The notes beneath the pieces were generated by a model, which made no database searches, had not been told where the DNA came from, and worked only from the letters and a program-made list of their open reading frames with translations. The translations under genes and the position numbers were made by a program. Source: Thermoanaerobacterium sp. (GTDB lineage: Bacteria > Bacillota > Thermoanaerobacteria > Thermoanaerobacterales > Thermoanaerobacteraceae). Taken from it: a DNA stretch of 7,074 nt. The stretch covers positions 1 through 7,074 of the forward strand of contig JASBVU010000096.1 in NCBI GenBank assembly GCA_029960905.1. The letters run 5' to 3'. Shown here piece after piece: positions 1 through 5,100 of the stretch (position 1 is its first letter; every line of letters begins with the position of its first letter).

Positions 1-415
1 GTAACACAGGTCCCAATTGAACTAACAATTTTGAGAATATGAATTGCCATATAAATCCTAATATCAAACCACCTATTAAATTAGGCATAAAGAAAATCGA
101 TCTTAAAATGTTTCTAGTCTTCATTTTTCTAGTTACTAAAAGCGCCAAAGAAAAACCAATTATATTTGAAACTATTACCATAATAATCGCATATTTAAAA
201 GTCAATAAAAATGCATTTAAAAAATTTTGATCTTTAAACACCTTTAAATAGTTGCTAAATGCTACAAATTTTGAACCAAAAAACGAAAACCCATCCCAAT
301 CTGTAAATGAATAAATTATACCTAATATGAAAGGAATTATTACTACATTTATAAAGATAAATAGTGATGGTATTAAAAATAGCCAAAACGTCAATGTATT
401 GCTATTTTTTTTCAT
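1..415 (-). CDS. ABC sugar transporter permease, MalF/UgpA type (permease 3), 3' end outside window
   Basis: This is the first 138 codons of an inner-membrane subunit of a CUT1-type sugar importer; the gene continues past the left edge. Reading from the ATG at 415 there is no stop. The protein begins MKKNSNTLTFWLFLIP. It has a first membrane helix at about residues 10-36, a short external loop with the typical FTDWDGF stretch (37-43), a second helix at about 72-94, a basic turn (residues 96-105) and a third helix at about 107-127 containing FFMPNLIGGLILGFIWQF. That order is usual for MalF-like permeases. The EAA loop that contacts the ATPase would lie outside the window. An AGGAGTG ribosome binding site (421-427) sits 5 nt before the ATG. 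It follows the SBP2 gene by 85 nt, with a hairpin between, so it is probably the membrane partner of SBP2. Family assignment is confident; the sugar is unknown. Confidence 0.9.
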   Translation of the reverse strand, partial: MKKNSNTLTFWLFLIPSLFIFINVVIIPFILGIIYSFTDWDGFSFFGSKFVAFSNYLKVFKDQNFLNAFLLTFKYAIIMVIVSNIIGFSLALLVTRKMKTRNILRSIFFMPNLIGGLILGFIWQFIFSKLLVQLGPVL

Positions 416-450
416 ATTTTCACTCCTATCGTATACACATTGATTTAAAT

Positions 451-492
451 TAGGACATACTTCTTAATTATGTGTGAAAGAAGTATGTCCTA
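451..492 (-). terminator. Intercistronic 15-bp hairpin between SBP2 and permease 3
   Basis: Positions 451-465 and 478-492 are perfect inverted repeats (arm TAGGACATACTTCTT) around a 12-nt loop. The hairpin begins 8 nt after the SBP2 stop codon. On the transcribed strand it is followed by AATTTAAATC rather than a run of T, so it does not look like a full intrinsic terminator. The more likely role is a partial terminator or 3' stabiliser that keeps binding-protein mRNA more abundant than permease mRNA, as known for malE-malF junctions. The structure is seen in the sequence; the role is inferred. Confidence 0.75.
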
Positions 493-500
493 TAAGCTAA

Positions 501-1793
501 TTACTTGCCAGCATCTTGAACCCAAACATTTGTCAATTCTGATAAGAATTGATCGTCACTTTTTATAAGTCCTGCATAGTATTTTTGTATTACATTAGAA
601 CCATCAACATCTATTCCGTTAGGGAAGTAATTATTGTATACCCACGGAATAATTTCACCTTTATCAACATACTGAGCAACTTCCGCTGCCAGTGGAGCCT
701 TTGGAGCTTTTACTCCTTTATATGCTGGAATAAACTTCAAAGTATCTGCAGAATATTCTTGTCCCTTATCGCTTGTAATCAACCAATCCAAAAATTCAAT
801 TGCAGCTTTTTGTTGTTCTGGTGTCGCATATTTATTTACACGCCATGCAGTAGCAGTACCGACAGCTAATTTTGTATTTCCACCTGTTGGGAATGGAATA
901 ATTCCATATTCAAAATTTGGTTTATCTTGATCCAAAACTGATTGTACCCAGTCTCCTTGATGTATCATAGCATATTTACCGCTTGCAAATCCCGCTACTT
1001 GATCATCGTATGAATCAAGTGCATTGTTTGTATATGGTTTTATCCTATCTAAATCTTGTATCCATTGCACTACACTTGGTATATCTTTCATAGTAATTTG
1101 TCCTTTGTCAAGTTTCTCTATATCAGTCTTGTAATTTGGATCAACTGCAAAAGCCCAGTTAAAAGGATGTATAAATGAGAAGTACGTCTCTTTTGCAAAA
1201 GCAATAGGTTTTACAACACCATTTAATTTTGACAATTTTTCGCAAGCATTAACCAGTGCATCAATGCTTGTTATTGATGCAGGGTCTATATTTGCCTCTT
1301 TAAACAAATTTTTATTGTAAATCAAACCATATCCTTCAACTGCTGAAGGAAGACCATATAATTTACCATCAACAGTAACATCATCTTTTACTCCATCTGC
1401 TAACATTTCAGCAGCCTTTGAATCTTTTATTTCGGCCATATATGGTTGAAATTTAGGAGTATCTGGTCCAGCAATAGTAAATATCGTAGGTGCTTTTTCT
1501 GGTGATGCAGAAAACTGCGATTGTAACACAGTAGCAAAATTATCTCCGGAAGTACCTAAAAGTTTTACTTCTACTTTATCTTGTGATTTATTATAGTCAT
1601 CAATTATAGTTTGAAGATCAGACTGTATTTCGGTTTTGCTTTGCATCACCGTTATGGTTATTTTGCTATTTTGGCTAGAAGATGTTCCATTTTGACTCGT
1701 TTTGCTATTATTGCCGTTATTGCTTGATGAACATCCTGTCACTAAGGCAATTATTAAGATCGTCGAAATTAATAAACTCAATATTTTTTTCAT
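501..1793 (-). CDS. ABC transporter sugar-binding lipoprotein (SBP2)
   Basis: This is a 430-residue extracellular solute-binding protein of the SBP_bac_1 / CUT1 kind, anchored to the outer face of the membrane. The N-terminus has two lysines, a hydrophobic segment and the lipobox LVTGC, with the lipidated cysteine at residue 21. A Ser/Asn-rich linker (about 22-43) follows. The mature domain starts at about KITITVMQSK. It contains the family landmarks DGKLYGLPSAVEGYGLIYNK (about 143-162), GKYAMIHQGDWV and, towards the C-terminus, ITSDKGQEYSAD. The start is supported by a perfect AGGAGGAG site (1801-1808) 9 nt upstream. The gene lies downstream of a LacI-type repressor gene and two operators, and upstream of permease 3, so it is probably the regulated receptor of that importer. 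The ligand is likely an oligosaccharide but cannot be named from sequence. It is only distantly similar to SBP1, so the two receptors probably have different ligands. Confidence 0.92.
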   Translation of the reverse strand: MKKILSLLISTILIIALVTGCSSSNNGNNSKTSQNGTSSSQNSKITITVMQSKTEIQSDLQTIIDDYNKSQDKVEVKLLGTSGDNFATVLQSQFSASPEKAPTIFTIAGPDTPKFQPYMAEIKDSKAAEMLADGVKDDVTVDGKLYGLPSAVEGYGLIYNKNLFKEANIDPASITSIDALVNACEKLSKLNGVVKPIAFAKETYFSFIHPFNWAFAVDPNYKTDIEKLDKGQITMKDIPSVVQWIQDLDRIKPYTNNALDSYDDQVAGFASGKYAMIHQGDWVQSVLDQDKPNFEYGIIPFPTGGNTKLAVGTATAWRVNKYATPEQQKAAIEFLDWLITSDKGQEYSADTLKFIPAYKGVKAPKAPLAAEVAQYVDKGEIIPWVYNNYFPNGIDVDGSNVIQKYYAGLIKSDDQFLSELTNVWVQDAGK

Positions 1794-1800
1794 ACAAACG

Positions 1801-1808
1801 CTCCTCCT
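1801..1808 (-). promoter_or_regulatory. Strong ribosome binding site of SBP2
   Basis: The transcribed strand reads AGGAGGAG followed by GCGTTTGT-type spacing to the ATG at 1793. This is a near-perfect Shine-Dalgarno sequence and fixes the SBP2 start. It is the strongest such site on the left half of the window, in keeping with the high expression usual for binding proteins. Confidence 0.85.
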
Positions 1809-1863
1809 GTTTTTTTATTTTTATGATGATTATAAAATTGCAATTGAAGTTTTTTTGTCTAGC

Positions 1864-1872
1864 ACCCCCTTT
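1864..1872 (-). other. AAGGGGG run in the SBP2 leader
   Basis: The transcribed strand reads AAAAGGGGGT in an otherwise very A/T-rich leader, with its nearest G 72 nt before the SBP2 ATG. A similar AAGGGGGG run lies 74 nt before the SBP1 ATG. The role is unknown; candidates are a ribosome standby site, an RNA-processing or 5'-end feature, or chance. Only the sequence coincidence is seen. Confidence 0.4.
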
Positions 1873-1889
1873 TAGTTTTTCCTAGATAA

Positions 1890-1918
1890 GTAATATTCAC
1901 TTACCATACATAAACCAA
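1890..1918 (-). promoter_or_regulatory. Weak possible second promoter for SBP2
   Basis: On the minus strand TTGGTT (1918-1913) and TATTAC (1895-1890) are separated by 17 nt, which is correct spacing for a housekeeping sigma factor. Each hexamer matches consensus only partly (4 of 6). If used, transcription would start near 1883, just before the AAGGGGG run, giving a leader of about 90 nt and bypassing both operators. In DNA this A/T-rich such matches occur by chance, so this is a weak candidate. Confidence 0.2.
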
Positions 1919-2034
1919 AAATTCAACTTAAATTCAGCAAGTATTGATACAACAAATATTCTATTAAAGAATACATTTAACAATTTTAGTGTTTTACTTG
2001 ATTGCTTGCCAAATTTAAGCTTAATAAAGCATAA

Positions 2035-2050
2035 CTGTAACCGCTTACAG
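2035..2050. promoter_or_regulatory. LacI-family operator O2
   Basis: The 16-bp site CTGTAACCGCTTACAG is a palindrome except for one central position pair and has the central CG typical of LacI-family operators. It is identical to O1. The centre-to-centre distance is 85 bp, about eight helical turns, so both sites face the same side of the DNA. It lies about 90 bp downstream of the predicted SBP2 start site, where a bound repressor could act as a roadblock or as a looping partner for O1. It differs from the CcpA cre consensus at one core position. Binding by the adjacent LacI protein is inferred from proximity and from the matching O3. Confidence 0.8.
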
Positions 2051-2119
2051 TTTCTTGACAAATAAAAGCTACAGTTTTTTATATCATCCAATCTAAAATA
2101 GACTGTCAATAAATGCAAT

Positions 2120-2135
2120 CTGTAACCGCTTACAG
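2120..2135. promoter_or_regulatory. LacI-family operator O1 over the SBP2 transcription start
   Basis: This is a second exact copy of CTGTAACCGCTTACAG. It begins 4 nt after the predicted -10 hexamer (TACAAT, 2145-2140) and covers the expected start point near 2133. That is the classical position for steric repression. Together with O2 it makes a two-operator control region for the SBP2-permease 3 unit. Confidence 0.85.
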
Positions 2136-2139
2136 CTAT

Positions 2140-2168
2140 ATTGTAACATCTTTTTAAAAAATAATCAA
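2140..2168 (-). promoter_or_regulatory. Predicted SBP2 promoter
   Basis: On the minus strand TTGATT (2168-2163) and TACAAT (2145-2140) are separated by exactly 17 nt. The -10 matches the housekeeping consensus at 5 of 6 positions and the -35 at 4 of 6. The spacer is A/T-rich, and operator O1 directly follows. The predicted start is near 2133, which gives an SBP2 leader of about 340 nt. Position relative to the operator is the best support. Confidence 0.65.
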
Positions 2169-2191
2169 TAGCTTTTCAATTATTTTTTAAA
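2153..2191 (-). terminator. A/T-only hairpin after the LacI gene, possible weak terminator
   Basis: Positions 2153-2165 and 2179-2191 are perfect 13-bp inverted repeats made only of A and T, around a 13-nt loop, starting 4 nt after the LacI stop codon. The descending arm contains six U in the transcript. The stem lacks G-C pairs, so termination would be weak at best. The -35 element of the SBP2 promoter lies within it, so the structure may simply reflect A/T richness. Confidence 0.3.
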
Positions 2192-2195
2192 TTTT

Positions 2196-3209
2196 TTATG
2201 CGTCTTTTTTAATGCAGGACTGGCGAATAATCAATCTGTGCCTTAAAATAACTCTCTTCTCAGATATCTTTTTATTGTCGATTATCTTTATCAGCATGCG
2301 AGCTGCAACAGCACCAATATCGTACATAGGCTGCGCAACAGTAGTTAAAGCTGGCCTCGTTACCTCTGCTAAATCGAGATTATCAAATCCTATTATAGAA
2401 ACATCTTCCGGACATTTTAAACCAGCGTCAAAAATGGCGTTAATAGCACCCATCGCCATTACATCACTGAAGGCAAAGATAGCATCTGGTTTAACATTGC
2501 CATTTAGCATTTCTTTAGCAGCTATATAGCCGCCTTTTGCCTTGAAATTGCTTTCCTTTATCAGCTCATCATATACTTTAAGACCAGCTTCCTTCATAGC
2601 ATCAAGAAATCCGTAAAGCCTATCAACACTATCAACAGTTTCCTTCATACCATTCAAGTCACCATGGATAACACCTATTTTTTTGTGACCTTGCGATATC
2701 AAATATTTTGTAGCATCATAAGCAGCTTTTTTATTGTCTATTACTATATACGGCACATCATAATTCGTCGCTCTTCCAGCTAATACTAACGGTATTTTTC
2801 TATCTTTGAAAATATCATATATTTCATCTGAGAAATAGTCGCTGTGGAATATTATTCCATCTACCCATCTGCTTTTCAACATATCAATGTACTGTATTTC
2901 TTTATCCCGCGAGTTGTCGGCGTTGCAAAGAATAATATTGTACTTATAAATATTGCATACATCTTCTATACCCCTTACCACTTCACTATAATACGGGTTA
3001 GATATGTCAGGAACTATTAACCCTATAGTGTTTGTCTTCTTCATAGCCAAACTGCGAGCTAATATGCTTGGCTCATAACCAAGCTCTTTTGCCGCTTTTA
3101 ATACACTTTCCCTTGCCTTTTCGCTGACGTATGGGCTATTATTAAAAACTCTTGAAACAGTAGCTGTCGAAACATTTGCCAGTTTTGCTACATCATCTAT
3201 ATTTGCCAT
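2196..3209 (-). CDS. LacI-family transcriptional repressor
   Basis: This is a 337-residue DNA-binding regulator, the normal length for the family. The N-terminal helix-turn-helix (residues about 4-23, NIDDVAKLANVSTATVSRVF) is followed by the hinge helix PSILARSLA (about 48-56). That helix carries the leucine that family members insert at the central CG of the operator. The rest is a periplasmic-binding-protein-like sensor domain, with TIGLIVPDISNPYYSEVVRG (61-80), KKIGVIHGD and the C-terminal DVSIIGFDNLDLAE; it probably binds a sugar inducer. I chose the ATG at 3209 because the protein then begins MANIDDVAKL as in relatives. The open frame extends to a TTG at 3233, and a GTG at 3218 is also possible. 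The AAGGGA site (3223-3228) is 13 nt from the ATG and 4 nt from the GTG, so the start is not certain. The gene has its own promoter and an operator on it, and faces two more operators downstream. Target sugar unknown. Confidence 0.93.
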   Translation of the reverse strand: MANIDDVAKLANVSTATVSRVFNNSPYVSEKARESVLKAAKELGYEPSILARSLAMKKTNTIGLIVPDISNPYYSEVVRGIEDVCNIYKYNIILCNADNSRDKEIQYIDMLKSRWVDGIIFHSDYFSDEIYDIFKDRKIPLVLAGRATNYDVPYIVIDNKKAAYDATKYLISQGHKKIGVIHGDLNGMKETVDSVDRLYGFLDAMKEAGLKVYDELIKESNFKAKGGYIAAKEMLNGNVKPDAIFAFSDVMAMGAINAIFDAGLKCPEDVSIIGFDNLDLAEVTRPALTTVAQPMYDIGAVAARMLIKIIDNKKISEKRVILRHRLIIRQSCIKKDA

Positions 3210-3261
3210 ACAGACCACACATTCCCTTCGCAATTAACTTAAAGTCATAATGCATATAAAA

Positions 3262-3277
3262 TAGTAACCGCTTACAA
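3262..3277. promoter_or_regulatory. LacI-family operator O3, autoregulatory site
   Basis: TAGTAACCGCTTACAA shares the 13-bp core GTAACCGCTTACA with O1 and O2 and differs only in the outermost bases (3 of 16). It abuts the -10 hexamer of the repressor's own promoter and covers the predicted start point, so the repressor probably limits its own synthesis. The slight deviation may make it a weaker site, which would suit autoregulation. Confidence 0.75.
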
Positions 3278-3305
3278 TTATATCACATTCACTTTGAAAC
3301 AGCAA
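3277..3305 (-). promoter_or_regulatory. Predicted promoter of the LacI gene, extended -10
   Basis: The minus strand carries TGATATAAT (3285-3277): a perfect TATAAT -10 preceded by the TGn extension. A poor -35 (TTGCTG, 3305-3300) lies 17 nt upstream, which is tolerable with an extended -10. It starts 7 nt after the stop codon of permease 2, so the repressor can be transcribed separately. No terminator is seen after permease 2, so read-through from the importer operon is also possible. Confidence 0.7.
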
Positions 3306-3311
3306 CACAAA

Positions 3312-4121
3312 TCATTTAAGACCTGTTGTAGAAATCCCTTTGACAAATTGTTTTTGGAATACAAGAAATATAAGTATCATCGGCAGCGTCAAGAGTATAG
3401 CGCCTGCCATAACTTGATTCCAAAATTGATAATACTGTCCGTAGAATGAATTCAATCCAACCGGCAGTGTGTACATATTATCGCTGGACGTCAAAAGACT
3501 AGGCCACAAAAAGCTATTCCAATTGCCGGTAAACATGAATATAAACTGTGTTGTAAGAGCAGGCTTTGACAATGGCAAAACTATTTGCAGAAAAATCCTG
3601 AACCTAGACAATCCATCTATTGTCGCAGCTTCTTCCATCTCTTTCGGAATAGATAAAAAAAACTGCCTCATTAAAAATATGCCAAAACTACTCGTTAAAA
3701 ATGGTATTGTCAGTCCCCAATAAGTATTTACCCAGCCTAATTTGCTTAATAAAATATACGTCGGTACCATTACAACCTGTCCAGGCACCATCATAAGCGC
3801 CAACACAATAATGAATATGAAATTGCGGCCTGCAAAATTAATCCTGGCAAGAGCATATCCCGCCATTGAATTAAACAACAAATTTCCAAATGTAACAGCA
3901 ATAGCAACAATTAGACTGTTAAAAAACCACCTCAAAAACGGAAACTGACTTATAATCATATTATAATTGCCAAACGTTAAATTCTTTAAATTAACGCTTA
4001 AACTATCTATTTCACTTGTAGGTTTTAGCGAAGTTATTATAGACCAAATAAATGGTCCTAGCGTTATTGCAGCATAGACTATGGCTACCGAATAAAGGAA
4101 AAATCTGAATATTTTAGACAT
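3312..4121 (-). CDS. ABC sugar transporter permease, MalG type (permease 2)
   Basis: This is a 269-residue inner-membrane permease of a CUT1 sugar importer, of usual length. Six membrane helices can be drawn at about residues 7-30, 66-90, 100-122, 131-153, 186-206 and 238-255. The cytoplasmic EAA loop that docks to the ATPase is clear at 163-183: EEAATIDG followed by IVLP with the standard spacing. The C-terminus VKGISTTGLK is a typical MalG-type ending (KG...GAVKG/GLK). The start has a consensus AGGAGG site 9 nt upstream that overlaps the stop codon of permease 1, so the two are translationally coupled. It pairs with permease 1 to form the membrane channel of importer 1. Unlike permease 1, no irregular stretch is visible. 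Confidence 0.93.
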   Translation of the reverse strand: MSKIFRFFLYSVAIVYAAITLGPFIWSIITSLKPTSEIDSLSVNLKNLTFGNYNMIISQFPFLRWFFNSLIVAIAVTFGNLLFNSMAGYALARINFAGRNFIFIIVLALMMVPGQVVMVPTYILLSKLGWVNTYWGLTIPFLTSSFGIFLMRQFFLSIPKEMEEAATIDGLSRFRIFLQIVLPLSKPALTTQFIFMFTGNWNSFLWPSLLTSSDNMYTLPVGLNSFYGQYYQFWNQVMAGAILLTLPMILIFLVFQKQFVKGISTTGLK

Positions 4122-4130
4122 GATATATTA

Positions 4131-4137
4131 CCTCCTA
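4131..4137 (-). promoter_or_regulatory. Ribosome binding site of permease 2 fused to the permease 1 stop codon
   Basis: The transcribed strand reads TAGGAGG, where TAG ends permease 1 and AGGAGG is the Shine-Dalgarno sequence for the ATG at 4121, 9 nt on. The gap between the genes is 13 nt. This arrangement favours coupled, near 1:1 synthesis of the two channel subunits. Confidence 0.85.
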
Positions 4138-5016
4138 ATACATTTCCTCTCTAAATAATAATCTTTGCAATAATGTCAAAAGCAAAATAATTAGAAATAA
4201 TACAAAAGCCATAGCTGATGCATAGCCCATGTTAAAATCTTTAAATCCTGTTTTATATATGTCAAGAACCACCGTCATCGTCGCGTCAAGTGGCCCTCCG
4301 CTTCCTCCTGACACAACGTACGCCTGATCAAAGATTTGAAAAGTGCCTATCAATGAGACTACAAGGTTAAAGAACACAACGTGTCTCAACAATGGAAGAG
4401 TAATTTTTATAAATCTTTGAAATTTATTTGCACCATCTACTTCTGCCGCCTCATACAATTCCGTGGGGATATCCTGAAGTCCTGCCAAGAATATTACCAT
4501 ATAATTTCCAACTGACGACCAAATAGCCATCATCATGATTGACGGCAAAGCAAAGTTGACATTCAAGCCTGCCCGATCATGTGCCACGTTTCCGACAGGG
4601 TGTTGACTAAACCCATCCTGGCACAAAAAACCTGTGTTCCCAACTGTCGATGTTACAGTAGGTATATAATACGCAACCCTAAAAAAGGTTTTTCCTTTAA
4701 TGTCTGAATCAACGACTAATGCAAGGACTAATGCTATAAATAATTGTGTAGGTACCACAAACAATGAATATATCGTTGTGTTAAGCAATGCTCTCTTAAA
4801 CGTTTGATCATTTAATAATCCTATATAATTTTTAAACCCTACCCAGTGGCTTGATGAAGGATTTAAGTATGAAAAATCTTTAAAACTTATTATAAATGCA
4901 TAAATTAATGGTCCAATAATAAATACAGAAATAGAAATGACAAAAGGCAACACAAAGGTATATCCTGAAATAGCTTCACTTATATATTTTCTCCTTGAAA
5001 TTGAATGAGCTCTCAT
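4135..5016 (-). CDS. ABC sugar transporter permease, MalF type (permease 1), with an abnormal central segment
   Basis: This is the 293-residue partner of permease 2 in the membrane channel of importer 1. The first helix is at about residues 17-45, the second at about 80-102, and FFRVAYYIPTVTSTV (111-125) is typical of the family. The EAA loop is clear at 188-208 (YEAAEVDG, then ITLPLL). Helices follow at about 213-228 and 267-286. The odd part is residues 126-155 (4552-4641): polar, Cys/His/Gln-containing and unusually G+C-rich, where relatives carry the rest of a hydrophobic helix and a loop. The next frame over this stretch encodes GLVNTL and HMIGQA, which look more like a permease. I infer two or more compensating indels, either sequence error or real damage. 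Start supported by AAGGAAG about 9 nt upstream. It follows SBP1 by 84 nt, with a hairpin in the gap. Confidence 0.85.
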   Translation of the reverse strand: MRAHSISRRKYISEAISGYTFVLPFVISISVFIIGPLIYAFIISFKDFSYLNPSSSHWVGFKNYIGLLNDQTFKRALLNTTIYSLFVVPTQLFIALVLALVVDSDIKGKTFFRVAYYIPTVTSTVGNTGFLCQDGFSQHPVGNVAHDRAGLNVNFALPSIMMMAIWSSVGNYMVIFLAGLQDIPTELYEAAEVDGANKFQRFIKITLPLLRHVVFFNLVVSLIGTFQIFDQAYVVSGGSGGPLDATMTVVLDIYKTGFKDFNMGYASAMAFVLFLIILLLTLLQRLLFREEMY

Positions 5017-5071
5017 ACTAAGACTCTTCCTTTCACTTCATTAATAGCAAAACAACAAACAGCAAAATCTC

Positions 5072-5097
5072 TATGCAGCACCTAAAGGTGCTGCATA
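5072..5097 (-). terminator. Intercistronic hairpin between SBP1 and permease 1
   Basis: The arms TATGCAGCACC (5072-5082) and GGTGCTGCATA (5087-5097) are perfect 11-bp inverted repeats with a 4-nt loop, G+C-rich compared with the surroundings, 3 nt after the SBP1 stop codon. Downstream on the transcribed strand is GAGATTTTGC, too short a T run for a confident intrinsic terminator. The likely role is partial termination or protection of the SBP1 mRNA 3' end, giving more binding protein than permease. Confidence 0.75.
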
Positions 5098-5100
5098 ACA

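Noticed and set aside
39..230. A plus-strand 63-codon open frame at the left edge
   Set aside because: It lies antisense to permease 3, whose frame is open, has membrane-helix composition and has a good ribosome binding site.
549..869. Plus-strand open frames opposite SBP2, the repressor and permease 2
   Set aside because: These are antisense shadows of well-supported genes, with no ribosome binding sites and no recognisable domains.
1957..1973. Small inverted repeat (TATTCT/AGAATA) in the SBP2 leader
   Set aside because: A 6-bp stem almost wholly A/T is expected by chance in DNA of this composition.
2055..2085. TTGACA on the plus strand (2055-2060) as a rightward promoter
   Set aside because: Any -10 at 17-19 nt matches poorly and no plus-strand gene follows.
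2078..2109. TTGACA on the minus strand (2109-2104) as the main SBP2 promoter
   Set aside because: The -35 is perfect, but the only good -10 (TATAAA) is 20 nt away. The TTGATT/TACAAT pair upstream has correct spacing and the operator on its start site.
1897..2118. A 73-codon minus-strand open frame in the SBP2 leader, starting with TTG
   Set aside because: It has no ribosome binding site, begins at TTG, runs straight through operator O2 and has no recognisable domain. It is better explained as a chance frame in regulatory DNA.
2035..2135. O1 and O2 as CcpA cre sites
   Set aside because: They break the cre consensus at one core position in either orientation, are identical to each other and match the site at the local repressor's own promoter. 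CcpA cross-binding remains possible.
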